64,000 bases of DNA. It comes from an uncultured Pseudomonadales bacterium (lineage in GTDB: Bacteria > Pseudomonadota > Gammaproteobacteria > Pseudomonadales > Pseudohongiellaceae). The notes beneath the pieces are model-generated. The model was not told the origin of the DNA. It saw nothing but the letters and a program-made list of their open reading frames with translations, and made no database searches. Below, one piece after another: positions 14,873-24,726 of this stretch; the first letter of the stretch is position 1; each line of letters begins with the position of its first letter. Position numbers and translations under genes: made by a program. The DNA lies in contig CALKNV010000001.1 in NCBI GenBank assembly GCA_938091935.1, forward strand, positions 124,001-188,000, written 5' to 3'.

Positions 14873-16885
14873 TCAGACTGTTTTCTGTAAGCGCAGATTG
14901 CCATTGGGGTCAGTTTCAGCGCACCAATCCGGCGCCACAAAAGTTGTCGCTGAATATTCGGTTACTACGGCCGGGCCAAACAGCTTACGCCCGGGTTGCA
15001 TGGCGTCACGCGCAATCACCACGACATCATTGTCGCTCTCATCCTTACCATAGACCTCGCTATTCGCAACATTATTGCAATCCTTGAGCACGGATGCGTC
15101 TGGTAACTCCAAGGCGTCTGCTACAACCTGGACATTAACGCATATATTCACCAGCTCGATTGCTCCGGAGAGAGCATAGCCATAACGGCGCTGGTGCATC
15201 GCGTTGAAGTTTGTAAGAGTCTCGGCAAGGCCGACCCAAGGCACATTCAGCGTGTAGGACTGTCCGCGATAACATATGTCGACACTACGTTTGTAGCTGA
15301 GCTCAGGAGGCGGTGCAGACTGATCACTGAGCTCTTGGGTCGCAAGGTTTTCCAGAGTATGAAATTCCGCCTCCAGCTTAGAGACTTCAATCAGGTCCTG
15401 CTGCAGGCCGACCGTCCTGGTGAACTGACGCCCACGAGTTGCAACCAACATGCCCAGCGCAGACAGCACGCCACCACGAGATGGCACCATGGCAGATTTC
15501 ATCTGCATCGCTTCCGCCAGGGCACAGACGTGCAATCCCCCTGCGCCGCCAAAGCTGGCCAGCACGAATTCTTCCGGATCAAAGCCACGATTAACTGATA
15601 TTTCCCTGATCGCTTTCGCCATGTGCTCATTGGCGATACCAATGATACCCGCGGCGGTTTCCTCGATGCTAAGCCCTATCTGTTCAGCTATTTTGGCGAT
15701 TGCGTTGCGCGCCTTCTCAACGCTGAGCTGTAAATCACCAGCCAGCTTCGCATCTGACACCAACCGCCCCAGCACAAGATTCGCGTCTGTAACCGTGGCC
15801 TCTACGCCACCAAGCCCATAGCAAGCTGGACCGGGTTCAGCACCCGCCGAGCGCGGCCCCACCTGCAGCATGCCGCCGCTATCCACAAAAGCAATGGAAC
15901 CACCGCCAGCCCCGATGGTATGCATGTCTACCATGGGAACAGCCACAGGATAAGGGCCAATATGCCCCTCTGAAGTAGTGCCAATCTCCCCGTCTAACAA
16001 AGCCACATCGGTCGAAGTGCCACCCATATCGAAGCTAATAATCTGCTCTATGCCAATCTGTCGGCCCAGATACTTCATGGCGGTCAATCCGCCAGCTGGT
16101 CCTGACAGCAAAAGTCGCACCGCAGCATCAGTGGCTTTGGACGCCTCGATGGTTTCACCATTGGACTGCATGATCTGAATTGAAGTTGAACCAAGCTGCG
16201 ACTGTAGCCTGGACAGGTAGCCATGCACTACCGGGCCGAGTGAGGCATTCAACCAGGTTGCAATACCTCTTTCGTATTCTTTATATACCGGCAGCACCTT
16301 TGAGGAACGGCTGAGGAAAACCGGTAGGCCAGCTTCTTTGATTGCAGTTTCTATAGTTTTTTCAAACGTATCATCTAAAAATGAAAACAACAGGTTTATT
16401 GCCACCGCCGCGGGCTTTAGCTCTCGCAGTTTATCCAACAGAAGTTCTAGCTCCTCGGAAGAAAGTGGCTCCAGGATCTCGCCTTGGGCAGACACACGTC
16501 CACCTGTCTCCAGACTATAGTCCGGTGGAACCGGCACCGGTTGCGCCGGGAACTCAAGCGCATAAAGCTTGGGGCGCGTCTGTCTTGCCAAGCGCAGCGT
16601 GTCACCAAACCCATAGTTTGTTACATAGGCAGTAACTGCATTCTTGCCTTCAAGTGCAGCGTTAGTTGCGACTGTACTACCATGAATAATGTGCAACCCG
16701 CCCCGTTCTGCTTCTTCCTTCAAGCCTAGGGCCTGGATGCCATTGAGTATCGCCTGCTCCGGTGCTGCCGGTGTAGACAAGGTCTTATGCACGGACACCG
16801 TTGTGGTTTCGCCGATACGCACACAGATAAAATCAGTGAACGTGCCGCCCGCATCTATTCCAAGTAGAGTCTTCGCTGTTAGCAA
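14873..16885 (-). CDS. Hydantoinase/oxoprolinase A-family protein (HyuA-like)
   Basis: A 670-residue cytoplasmic enzyme of the hydantoinase A / 5-oxoprolinase / acetone carboxylase beta family: ATP-dependent opening or activation of cyclic amides or small carbonyl compounds. The N-terminus has the phosphate loop GIDAGGTFTDF, the middle HGSTVATNAALE and SFDMGGTSTDVALL, and FGGAGGLHVCALAE follows. Length fits the family. The start is TTG 16885; no better start is present. These enzymes usually need a B subunit (HyuB) encoded next door, but none is in the window: downstream is the envelope cluster, upstream the divergent mutM. The substrate cannot be told from sequence alone. Confidence 0.85.
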   Translation of the reverse strand: MLTAKTLLGIDAGGTFTDFICVRIGETTTVSVHKTLSTPAAPEQAILNGIQALGLKEEAERGGLHIIHGSTVATNAALEGKNAVTAYVTNYGFGDTLRLARQTRPKLYALEFPAQPVPVPPDYSLETGGRVSAQGEILEPLSSEELELLLDKLRELKPAAVAINLLFSFLDDTFEKTIETAIKEAGLPVFLSRSSKVLPVYKEYERGIATWLNASLGPVVHGYLSRLQSQLGSTSIQIMQSNGETIEASKATDAAVRLLLSGPAGGLTAMKYLGRQIGIEQIISFDMGGTSTDVALLDGEIGTTSEGHIGPYPVAVPMVDMHTIGAGGGSIAFVDSGGMLQVGPRSAGAEPGPACYGLGGVEATVTDANLVLGRLVSDAKLAGDLQLSVEKARNAIAKIAEQIGLSIEETAAGIIGIANEHMAKAIREISVNRGFDPEEFVLASFGGAGGLHVCALAEAMQMKSAMVPSRGGVLSALGMLVATRGRQFTRTVGLQQDLIEVSKLEAEFHTLENLATQELSDQSAPPPELSYKRSVDICYRGQSYTLNVPWVGLAETLTNFNAMHQRRYGYALSGAIELVNICVNVQVVADALELPDASVLKDCNNVANSEVYGKDESDNDVVVIARDAMQPGRKLFGPAVVTEYSATTFVAPDWCAETDPNGNLRLQKTV

Positions 16886-16973
16886 TTGGATTCCAATTCC
16901 GTTACTGTTGGGTCGCCGATTATAACCGCAGTCAATGCTGCCAACTAATTACTTTGATTGCTTGAGGCGCAAC

Positions 16974-17789
16974 TTGCCGGAACTTCCTGAAGTAGAAACA
17001 ACTCGACGCGGTATCATCGATCACGTAAAGGGTAAAGTCGTCGAACAGATTGTCATTCGACAGCCATCACTGCGTTGGCCTATCTCTGAATCTTTGCGCC
17101 CCGAACTAACCGGTAAGGAAATTCTCGACGTACAGCGCCGCGGCAAATATTTGCTATTGCGCGCTGAAACCGGAACTTTGCTGATCCACCTTGGGATGTC
17201 GGGCAGCTTGCGGATACTGACCCACCTGCTTAAGCCCGGCAAGCATGATCATGTTGACTTGCTGTTCCCTGACAAGAGCTGCTTACGATTTACTGATCCC
17301 AGGCGGTTTGGCTGTTTCCTTTGGCACAAAGGTGAGATCAGCGAGCATAAACTGCTGCGCAAACTCGGCCCGGAGCCACTTACCGATGAGTTCGATGGCA
17401 GCTACCTTCATAGCCTGAGCCGAAAAAGAAATGCGCCAATCAAAAGCTTTATCATGGATAGCCATGTCGTGGTGGGAGTAGGAAATATCTATGCCAATGA
17501 GGCACTGTTTATGAGCGGCATCCACCCCAGGAGAGCGGTGGGGCGAATTGCGCTGCAGCGGTATAAGGTTTTGGCTAACAATATTAAGCTGGTCCTTAGC
17601 AATGCCATTGACGTCGGCGGAACGACACTGCGTGACTTCACTAACAGCAATGGTAATCCCGGTTATTTTAAACAGTCGCTGAAAGTTTATGGGCGCGGTG
17701 GTGCTGGATGTAAGAATTGCGGAACTGAATTGAAGGAGATCAGGTTAGGGCAGCGCAGTACGGTCTTCTGTCCGAAGTGCCAAACTTAG
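16974..17789 (+). CDS. mutM: Formamidopyrimidine-DNA glycosylase (Fpg/MutM)
   Basis: Base-excision repair enzyme that removes 8-oxoguanine and formamidopyrimidines and nicks the DNA. The catalytic N-terminal Pro must follow the initiator Met, so the start is the TTG at 16974, giving (M)PELPEVETTRRG; a GAGG Shine-Dalgarno at 16964-16967 confirms it. A farther in-frame ATG at 16935 would bury the catalytic Pro. The protein has 271 residues, normal for the family, with the lesion-binding KSFIMDSHVVVGVGNIYANE segment and a C-terminal zinc finger (CKNCG ... CPKC). It is divergent from the HyuA-like gene and convergent with coaD. Confidence 0.96.
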   Translation: MPELPEVETTRRGIIDHVKGKVVEQIVIRQPSLRWPISESLRPELTGKEILDVQRRGKYLLLRAETGTLLIHLGMSGSLRILTHLLKPGKHDHVDLLFPDKSCLRFTDPRRFGCFLWHKGEISEHKLLRKLGPEPLTDEFDGSYLHSLSRKRNAPIKSFIMDSHVVVGVGNIYANEALFMSGIHPRRAVGRIALQRYKVLANNIKLVLSNAIDVGGTTLRDFTNSNGNPGYFKQSLKVYGRGGAGCKNCGTELKEIRLGQRSTVFCPKCQT

Positions 17790-17797
17790 ACCCTCGG

Positions 17798-18309
<512 letters not shown>

Positions 18310-18360
18310 TCAGCCCCTGATTCGAGACAGCATTCTAGCGAAATGGTAAGAGTGGCTCAA

Positions 18361-19353
18361 TCAGTCTCTCAGGAACTTCAGGATTCGATGCTCAAGCCAG
18401 TTGCTGCTTTGTGCTGAAACAAAGCCAACATGCCCTCCTTTAGGGCTCAACTCCATCACAGTGGATTCTGAAACTATGCCAGGCTCAGGGAGCGCAATAG
18501 GGGGAATAAGCGGATCATCATAGCCTTGAATTAACAGGGTTGAAGCGGATATCTCTGGCAGAAATTTTATACTGCTACAGCGCTCATAATAATCGTTGGC
18601 ACTCTCAAACCCATGCAGTGGAGCAGTAATCAGGTCATCGAACTCCCAAATATTGCTGACTCGAGAAACGTCTCCCAGCCCCAGCAATTCTTCCAGTTCC
18701 GGTCCTTTGTCTTGCGACTCGAACTCCTTGCACTTATGTAAATAGTCGTTCAGCAAGCGTCTGGTAAAGTAACGTCCATAGATTCTTGAAAGTCCGGAGA
18801 GCATTTTCCGTGAGCAGAGCCCCAGTGTGAAGGGCGTTGATACCGCGACGGCTTTGTCTATTTTACTGTAGTCGTGATGCTCACCAAGCCATTTCAACAG
18901 GACATTTGCGCCCAGCGAATAACCGACTAATGAAACGGCTTCAGGTTCATGCCGACTGATTACCTTTCTCAGCACTTCCTCAAGGTCATGGGATACACCA
19001 GAATGATAGGCTTGGGCCTTGCGATTAAGCTCTCCACTGCAGCCCCGAAAATTCATGACCACACTATTGAAACCGTTTTCTAGTAACAGCCTTTGCAAGG
19101 AAAGCACATAGGAAGAAGACGAACTTCCGCACAGCCCGTGCAGAATAAAGACTAGTGGCTGCGCAGAATTTTTAGCCGGCTCTTGCCCTGTCAGCCAGTC
19201 AATATCTATGAAGTCGCCGTCTCTGAGTTCAACTCTTTCACGCGCGTGATTTACAGCAGGCGCGCCCGCGACTTTGCGCCATAGGGTTTGACTATGCCCT
19301 TCCGGCAACCACCAGGCAGATCTAAATTCATGCTGAGAAGTGCCAGATGACAT
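18361..19353 (-). CDS. YheT-like alpha/beta-fold esterase
   Basis: A 330-residue cytoplasmic alpha/beta hydrolase of the YheT / ABHD1-3 type, thought to be a carboxylesterase on lipidic esters. Visible parts: the N-terminal WWLPEGHSQTLW signature, oxyanion region FILHGLCGSSSS (69-80), NFRGCSGELNR, the nucleophile elbow GYSLGAN (Ser146), an Asp-containing QGYDDPLIP and the His of KGGHVGF. All triad parts are present. Its ATG overlaps the rsmD stop by one base (TAATG), so the two are translated together. Physiological substrate unknown. Confidence 0.9.
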   Translation of the reverse strand: MSSGTSQHEFRSAWWLPEGHSQTLWRKVAGAPAVNHARERVELRDGDFIDIDWLTGQEPAKNSAQPLVFILHGLCGSSSSSYVLSLQRLLLENGFNSVVMNFRGCSGELNRKAQAYHSGVSHDLEEVLRKVISRHEPEAVSLVGYSLGANVLLKWLGEHHDYSKIDKAVAVSTPFTLGLCSRKMLSGLSRIYGRYFTRRLLNDYLHKCKEFESQDKGPELEELLGLGDVSRVSNIWEFDDLITAPLHGFESANDYYERCSSIKFLPEISASTLLIQGYDDPLIPPIALPEPGIVSESTVMELSPKGGHVGFVSAQSSNWLEHRILKFLRD

Positions 19354-19970
19354 TATTTAAGAATTCCTGGATTTATTCCTGAATTGGATCCTGCATTAAC
19401 TGCTTCGTGATTTGCAAGGAAGAGCCCGAAATGAACTTTCCCTGCTGATTTTTTCTTGATCGTTTCCCATTCAATGGGCAGCTTTTCTTCGGCCAGAGGG
19501 CGTTCATGTTCCAGATAGACCTTGGCGCCAGCCTTCAGCGCTCCGCTCTGTTGTAGCAGTCTACATGTCTCATAAAGAATTTCGTCTGCAAAAGGCGGAT
19601 CCAGAAATGCGATATCGAATAGCCCATCATGGCTGGATTGCGTCAGCCAGTTACTCGTATCGATGTGTTCAATTCTGGCCTTGTCAAACCCGAGCTGCTC
19701 AGAATTTTTACGCAGGTTTGCTATGACCTTCGCGTCGCTGTCCAACAGAGTAACCGAGGCAGCTCCCCGGGATAACGCCTCGAATCCAAGCACCCCACTG
19801 CCGGCAAAGAGGTCCAGACAATGGGCTCCGACGATCGACATCTGCAGCCAGTTGAAGAGCGTTTCACGTACCCTGTCACCAGTTGGTCTGAGACCATCAT
19901 GCTCAGGAAAGGTGACCAATCGACTACGGTGTGTGCCCCCGATGATTCTAAGCTGATTCCTGCGCGACAT
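19353..19970 (-). CDS. rsmD: 16S rRNA (guanine966-N2)-methyltransferase
   Basis: Methylates G966 of 16S rRNA with S-adenosylmethionine during 30S assembly. I start it at ATG 19970, giving MSRRNQLRIIGG, the usual RsmD N-terminus; the frame stays open for another 98 codons upstream but that part looks non-coding. The 205-residue protein has RPTGDRVRETLFNWL, the SAM loop LDLFAGSGVLGFEALSRGA and the catalytic FLDPPF. It is divergent from ftsY with 184 bases between, the arrangement known from other gammaproteobacteria. It is followed by yheT with a one-base overlap. Confidence 0.95.
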   Translation of the reverse strand: MSRRNQLRIIGGTHRSRLVTFPEHDGLRPTGDRVRETLFNWLQMSIVGAHCLDLFAGSGVLGFEALSRGAASVTLLDSDAKVIANLRKNSEQLGFDKARIEHIDTSNWLTQSSHDGLFDIAFLDPPFADEILYETCRLLQQSGALKAGAKVYLEHERPLAEEKLPIEWETIKKKSAGKVHFGLFLANHEAVNAGSNSGINPGILK

Positions 19971-20154
19971 ACGTTTCCTGAATTGGCGTCGAGTGCGGAT
20001 GATAAGCAAAAGCTGGGCAACTCGCATCTCGAATACGCTAATCCTCCAACTACACAGTGTTACCCAGCTCGCTGCGGTGATAGCATTATGTCCGCTCTCG
20101 CATCGAGTCTCATTCTTCGTCCCATGGTTTTCAGTTTTAGCTTTCGCAGTCATC

Positions 20155-21129
20155 ATGTTTGGAATTGGCAAATCAAAACAACCAGAACAATCCACTTCGC
20201 CTGAAACCGAAGCGGGGCTGTTTGTCAGACTCAAGCAAGGCTTGAGCCGAACCCGTGGGCGCATTACGGAGGGTATTCAGTCCCTGGTCCTGGGACATAA
20301 AAGCATCGATGGAGAGCTGCTGGAAGAGGTGGAAACCCAATTGCTTTCCGCCGATGTTGGGCTTGAGGCCAGCGAGCAAATCATCGCGAATCTCAAACAC
20401 AAACTGGATCGCAAGCAACTCGCAGATGGCGAGGCATTTCTTGAGGGGCTTAAGCAGGAGCTGCAATCGATACTGGCACCTTGCAGCGAAGCACTTAACA
20501 TTCCTGACTCACCCGACCCATTCGTTATTCTGATTGTCGGAGTCAACGGCGTTGGCAAGACTACCACCATAGGCAAGCTGGCTAAGCGCCTGCAGTCAGA
20601 GGGCAAGAGTGTGATGCTGGCAGCGGGAGATACCTTTCGCGCCGCAGCAGTCGAACAGTTACAGGTGTGGGGCGAGCGAAATAATGTGCCAGTAGTCGCA
20701 CAAGCCACTGGTGCAGACAGTGCTTCAGTTATTTTTGATGCGGCGCAATCTGCAAAGGCCAGAAACATCGACGTCCTGATTGCCGATACAGCGGGGCGAC
20801 TGCACACCAAAGACAACCTCATGCAGGAGCTGGAAAAAATAGTGCGTGTCCTGAAGAAGCAGGATGAGCACTATCCCCAGGAAATCATGCTGGTGCTTGA
20901 TGCCACTACGGGCCAGAACGCATTGAGCCAGGCAGAGAGTTTCAATGCCGCCACTGAACTCTCCAGCCTCACTTTGACCAAGCTGGACGGAACCGCCAAA
21001 GGCGGCGTCGTTTTCGCGCTCGCCAAACGTCTGCAGCTACCTATTCGTTTCATAGGCGTGGGCGAACAGGTCGATGACTTGCGACCTTTCGACGCTAAAC
21101 AATTCATTGCCGCCCTATTTAACGAATAA
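20155..21129 (+). CDS. ftsY: Signal recognition particle receptor FtsY
   Basis: GTPase that docks SRP-bound ribosomes at the inner membrane for co-translational insertion. I start it at ATG 20155 (MFGIGKSKQPEQ), not at the open frame beginning 19993, which would include 54 non-family residues. The 324-residue form has only a short acidic A domain, then the N domain and G domain: GVNGVGKTTTIGKLA, AGDTFRAAAVEQL, IADTAGR and TKLDGTAKGG. The short A domain contrasts with the long one of E. coli. It leads the ftsY-ftsE-ftsX run, with 17 bases to ftsE. Confidence 0.96.
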   Translation: MFGIGKSKQPEQSTSPETEAGLFVRLKQGLSRTRGRITEGIQSLVLGHKSIDGELLEEVETQLLSADVGLEASEQIIANLKHKLDRKQLADGEAFLEGLKQELQSILAPCSEALNIPDSPDPFVILIVGVNGVGKTTTIGKLAKRLQSEGKSVMLAAGDTFRAAAVEQLQVWGERNNVPVVAQATGADSASVIFDAAQSAKARNIDVLIADTAGRLHTKDNLMQELEKIVRVLKKQDEHYPQEIMLVLDATTGQNALSQAESFNAATELSSLTLTKLDGTAKGGVVFALAKRLQLPIRFIGVGEQVDDLRPFDAKQFIAALFNE

Positions 21130-21146
21130 TTTGACGACTAAGCTGA

Positions 21147-21806
21147 ATGATCAAGTTCGACAATGTCAGCATGCGCTACCCGCAAGGTCTGGATGCACTG
21201 ACCAACGTCAGCTTTGAAATCAATAAAGGCGAAATGGTATTCCTCACCGGGCACTCCGGTGCGGGCAAAAGCACCTTACTGCGCCTGATATTGGCGCTGG
21301 AGCAGTGCTCCGGTGGCGAGGTAATCGTCAACGGCGCTAATCTCGGTAGACTGCCGAGATCCAGGATTCCTTTCCACCGCCGCCAGATCGGTGCCGTATT
21401 CCAGGATCATCAACTCTTGTTTGATCGTAGCGTCGGCGCGAATGTGGCCCTGCCACTGGAAATAGCCGAATTCCCCCCGACAGAAGTGCAGCGCAGAGTT
21501 CGCGCGGCACTGGATAAAGTTGGTCTTTTAAATAAAGAAAGGATGCTGCCCGCGCGCCTGTCTGGCGGTGAGCAACAACGGGTGGGCATCGCGCGTGCGG
21601 TGGTTAATCGGCCCCGCATAATCCTGGCCGATGAGCCTACAGGCAATCTTGACCCAGAGCTGTCCGCCGAGGTCATGTCGGTATTTGAGCAATTTAGCCA
21701 TGTCGGCGTGAGCCTGCTTATCGCCAGCCATGACAAGTCGCTATTGGAAAATTTCCAGCATCGCACCCTCGCCCTGGATCACGGCAGGCTAATTAGCGAT
21801 GGCTAA
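21147..21806 (+). CDS. ftsE: Cell-division ABC ATPase FtsE
   Basis: ATPase of the FtsEX complex, which controls periplasmic cell-wall amidases through EnvC and helps assemble the divisome. The 219-residue protein has Walker [10 protein letters not shown] (about 36-44), Q-loop VFQDHQLLF, signature LSGGEQQR, Walker B IILADEP and the switch His in IASHD. The gene overlaps ftsX by 8 bases, so stoichiometric translation is expected. Confidence 0.97.
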   Translation: MIKFDNVSMRYPQGLDALTNVSFEINKGEMVFLTGHSGAGKSTLLRLILALEQCSGGEVIVNGANLGRLPRSRIPFHRRQIGAVFQDHQLLFDRSVGANVALPLEIAEFPPTEVQRRVRAALDKVGLLNKERMLPARLSGGEQQRVGIARAVVNRPRIILADEPTGNLDPELSAEVMSVFEQFSHVGVSLLIASHDKSLLENFQHRTLALDHGRLISDG

Positions 21807-22773
21807 AATCAAGCAACCAAACACCAAACGAACCCCCGCGACCAGAGGCGGCGCGCCCAGCCAATTCTCCCACTCGCGGATTGTGGTGCACCGCAAGGTA
21901 GCCAGTGAAAGCCTAAGGCAATTGCTGCGCGCACCTGGCACCAGCGGCTTGGTGGTAGTGGTAATTGCGGTGGCTATGATGCTGCCAGCGCTCTTGCTGC
22001 TGTTGACCAGTAATCTGCAGGCTAATATGGGCAGTGTGGAGAAAGCTGCCCAGATTACAGCATATTTCTACCTGGCAGTTCCTGATGATAAAGCTTTGGA
22101 AGTGAGTGAGCGCTTACAATCAATGGCTGAGGTAGCAGACGTTGATTACGTGTCAGCCAGTGATGCACTCACTGAATTCAGCCAGGCGTCTGGGCTAGGG
22201 GCGACACTGCAGAGTCTGGCGCAAAATCCCCTGCCCAGTGCGCTGATCATTACGCCAGCACGCTCAAGCCCGGACACTGCCAATACCATTGAACAAAGCT
22301 TGGCGACCTTTGAAGAAGTCGAGTTCGTGCAACTTGACTACCTCTGGTTGCAGCGTCTGGAAGCCCTATTGAGCCTGGTCAACCAGCTCGGCGGCTTGCT
22401 GCTGGTGTTGGTGGCTATCGGGCTTATAGTCATCATTGGAAACGCTATTCGCGTGGGGGTCGAAAGCAAACGCGAGGAGATCCGCATCATCAAGCAATTT
22501 GGCGGCGCGGACAGCTTCATTGCGCGCCCCTTTCTCTACACCGGTTTGTATCTGGGTGCTGCGGGCGGCCTACTCGCCTGCATCTTATTGCTGTTGGTGT
22601 TGTCGAGCCTGGGACCTGCTGTGGCTGAGGTGGCTTCGCTCTATGACAGCGACTTTCAACTAATTGGCCTGAGCGTGCTGGAGAATCTCTTATTGATCAC
22701 GGCCGCAGCTGGGCTTGGCTGGGTTTCAGCTTTTACCTCAGTTTTAAGGAAGATAGCTACAATTAGCGCTTAA
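21799..22773 (+). CDS. ftsX: Cell-division membrane protein FtsX
   Basis: Membrane partner of FtsE. The 324-residue protein has a cytoplasmic N-terminus of about 50 residues, a first helix near 50-72, a periplasmic domain (about 75-190) that in other species activates EnvC, then three more helices near 195-220, 245-270 and 290-315. The central VESKREEIRIIKQFGG block is typical of FtsX. It ends the ftsYEX run; rpoH follows after a 294-base gap that holds its own promoter. Confidence 0.95.
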   Translation: MAKIKQPNTKRTPATRGGAPSQFSHSRIVVHRKVASESLRQLLRAPGTSGLVVVVIAVAMMLPALLLLLTSNLQANMGSVEKAAQITAYFYLAVPDDKALEVSERLQSMAEVADVDYVSASDALTEFSQASGLGATLQSLAQNPLPSALIITPARSSPDTANTIEQSLATFEEVEFVQLDYLWLQRLEALLSLVNQLGGLLLVLVAIGLIVIIGNAIRVGVESKREEIRIIKQFGGADSFIARPFLYTGLYLGAAGGLLACILLLLVLSSLGPAVAEVASLYDSDFQLIGLSVLENLLLITAAAGLGWVSAFTSVLRKIATISA

Positions 22774-22835
22774 TGATATGACTTTAACGGATTTTGTGCA
22801 GACACGGTGGCCCTAGAAAAAATTCCGATTTGGCC

Positions 22836-22860
22836 CTTGAAATACCCCGCAGCGCCCATA
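22836..22860 (+). promoter_or_regulatory. Sigma32-like promoter upstream of rpoH
   Basis: CTTGAAA (22836-22842) and GCCCATA (22854-22860) with 11 bases between match the heat-shock pattern CTTGAAA...CCCCAT, one or two bases shorter in spacing than E. coli groE or dnaK. It would give an rpoH leader of about 200 bases. This leader also contains a small perfect hairpin GTGCCT/AGGCAC (22892-22909). If active, sigma32 would activate its own gene. Confidence 0.45.
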
Positions 22861-23067
22861 CCTTTAAAGACCGGCTAGAGTGCAACGTCTCGTGCCTGGC
22901 ATGAGGCACTTCGACGATTTTTGAATCGGGCCTGATACAGCAAATGGCGGTGTCCTTTAACACTGCAGCCTCGCCAAATGGCACGGCTAAATGAAAAATG
23001 CTAAAATTTGGTCTATTAACGAGCAAATCTCGTAATTATCCAAGTAACGGTGAATGCAAGAGCAACT

Positions 23068-23928
23068 ATGAGCATAGGTAAGAGTTTACAAGTCATTGAT
23101 CCGGCCACTCCAGGCCGCGACCTGACCGCTTACATCGCGTCCGTAAACAGTATCGCTATACTGACCCCCGAGCAGGAGCTCGAGTTAGCCAAGCAGTACT
23201 ACTACGAAGAAGACGTTGATGCTGCGCGCCAGCTGGTCATGGCGCACCTACGTTTTGTCGTGCATATGGCCAAGACTTATTCAGGCTATGGGTTGTCCCA
23301 GGCCGATTTGATCCAGGAAGGAAACGTAGGCCTGATGAAGGCGGTTAAGCGTTTCAATCCGGAAGTGGGTGTTCGCCTGGTGTCCTTTGCTGTGCATTGG
23401 ATCAAGGCGGAGATGCACGAATATATTTTGCGCAACTGGCGAATTGTTAAAATCGCCACCACTAAAGCGCAACGCAAACTCTTCTTTAACCTGCGCAGCT
23501 CCAAGAAGAAGCTGGGGTGGTTAAATAATGAAGAGACGGAAGCAGTAGCACAAGATCTCGGCGTTGATCCAAAAGTCGTAAGACAGATGGAAGGCCGCAT
23601 GAGCTCTTACGATACTTCTTTCGATGCCGAGCCTGATAGCGATGATGATGCTGTATATCGGGCTCCGGCTTATTACCTCGAAGATCAAACTTCCGATATC
23701 GCTGAGAATCTGGAAGAGGCCGAGTGGGAAGCGGTGACCAACAATAGCCTTATGCTCGCTCTGGACGGACTTGATGAGCGCAGTAAGGACATCTTGCGCA
23801 GTCGCTGGTTGTGTGATGAAAAGTCCACCCTGCACGAGCTGGCTGACAAGTACGGAATTTCTGCTGAGCGTATTCGTCAGCTGGAAAAGAATGCGATGAA
23901 CAAGATCAAGGCCAAAATGGAGGCCTGA
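23068..23928 (+). CDS. rpoH: Heat-shock sigma factor RpoH (sigma32)
   Basis: Alternative sigma factor that directs RNA polymerase to chaperone and protease genes. I start at ATG 23068 ([12 protein letters not shown]), giving 286 residues, close to E. coli's 284; an in-frame GTG at 23050 would add six residues. Visible parts: region 2 with [18 protein letters not shown] and [17 protein letters not shown], the RpoH box [14 protein letters not shown] that marks the subfamily and mediates chaperone/FtsH control, and region 4 with [18 protein letters not shown]. The classic ftsYEX-rpoH order supports it. A terminator follows at 24000. Confidence 0.97.
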   Translation: MSIGKSLQVIDPATPGRDLTAYIASVNSIAILTPEQELELAKQYYYEEDVDAARQLVMAHLRFVVHMAKTYSGYGLSQADLIQEGNVGLMKAVKRFNPEVGVRLVSFAVHWIKAEMHEYILRNWRIVKIATTKAQRKLFFNLRSSKKKLGWLNNEETEAVAQDLGVDPKVVRQMEGRMSSYDTSFDAEPDSDDDAVYRAPAYYLEDQTSDIAENLEEAEWEAVTNNSLMLALDGLDERSKDILRSRWLCDEKSTLHELADKYGISAERIRQLEKNAMNKIKAKMEA

Positions 23929-23999
23929 GGCCAATCCGACATTGCCCCGAGATCGATAGACCATGCAAGAATACAACTTTTGAGATCTTGTATTATTTT

Positions 24000-24024
24000 A
24001 AGCCGCGTAGATCGCGGCTTTTTT
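24000..24024 (+). terminator. Rho-independent terminator after rpoH
   Basis: Stem AAGCCGCG / CGCGGCTT with loop TAGAT, followed by six T's. It lies 72 bases after the rpoH stop codon. Confidence 0.88.
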
Positions 24025-24120
24025 CTGCGCGACATTCTGAACAATCAGGCATAATCAATCGCTTGCGGTCACACCCCAATAAACGCTAACTAATTTTTCC
24101 CAAGCATCGTAGTCGAAAGC

Positions 24121-24513
24121 ATGGCAAAACACATTCTTATCCTCGCCTGCGTTAATGGCTTTCTTGTGGTTGCCATTGGTGCCTTCGGCGCCCACGGACT
24201 CGAGTCATTGCTAGACTCTGCGGCACTTGCGACCTATGAAACTGGTGTGGACTACCACATGTTTCACACCCTCGCCCTGTTCGGCTGCGGCCTGCTTGCC
24301 GTGAATCATCCGGACAGTGTCCAACTAAAATTCGCCGCGCGACTGTTCCTGCTTGGTATAATTTTTTTCGCTGGCAGCCTCTACCTACTTAGCGTAACCG
24401 GTATCAGTTGGTTAGGTGCGATTACACCCATTGGTGGAGTTGGTTTCCTGGGAGGGTGGACTTGCCTGGGCTGGTTTGCCACGACCCAGAAACTATCCTC
24501 GGCAAACGAATGA
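24121..24513 (+). CDS. DUF423 small membrane protein (YgdD-like)
   Basis: A 130-residue inner-membrane protein with four helices: residues about 6-24, 45-62, 68-92 and 98-122. Motifs typical of DUF423 are visible: GAFGAHGLE near the start, YHMFHTLALFG, and TPIGGVGFLGGW near the end. Function in the family is unknown. Its stop codon overlaps the thiS ATG (ATGA), and the same neighbour order (rpoH, DUF423, thiS, thiG, trmB) occurs in related gammaproteobacteria. Confidence 0.9.
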   Translation: MAKHILILACVNGFLVVAIGAFGAHGLESLLDSAALATYETGVDYHMFHTLALFGCGLLAVNHPDSVQLKFAARLFLLGIIFFAGSLYLLSVTGISWLGAITPIGGVGFLGGWTCLGWFATTQKLSSANE

Positions 24514-24716
24514 CTATGGAAATATCGGTAAACGGCAAGCAACACAAGTTTGAGCAGGACATGAGCCTGATGGATTTGCTGCACGCTCTAGCGTTAACTG
24601 AGGGGCGCATTGCAGTCGAAGTAAACGGCGAGATTGTGCCTCGCAGCCAGTTTGCAGCACAGCAGATTAACCACCAGGACAAGATTGAAATCGTCCAGGC
24701 GATAGGGGGAGGTTAA
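24510..24716 (+). CDS. thiS: Thiamine biosynthesis sulfur carrier ThiS
   Basis: Ubiquitin-like sulfur carrier that delivers sulfur as a C-terminal thiocarboxylate to thiazole synthase. The ATG at 24510 overlaps the preceding stop (ATGA); a second ATG two codons later (24516) gives the canonical MEISVNGK start. About 66-68 residues, ending in AIGGG with the needed C-terminal Gly-Gly. It is followed by thiG after 10 bases. No thiF or thiH is nearby, so the adenylation step is encoded elsewhere. Confidence 0.93.
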   Translation: MTMEISVNGKQHKFEQDMSLMDLLHALALTEGRIAVEVNGEIVPRSQFAAQQINHQDKIEIVQAIGGG

Positions 24717-24726
24717 TATACCCGAC

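Noticed and set aside
19993..20154. 54-residue N-terminal extension of FtsY
   Set aside because: No charged A-domain character, and it overlaps the divergent promoter region; ATG 20155 gives a sensible start.
19971..20264. 98-residue N-terminal extension of RsmD
   Set aside because: The extension overlaps the ftsY promoter region and 5' end, and is unlike any RsmD; ATG 19970 gives the standard N-terminus.
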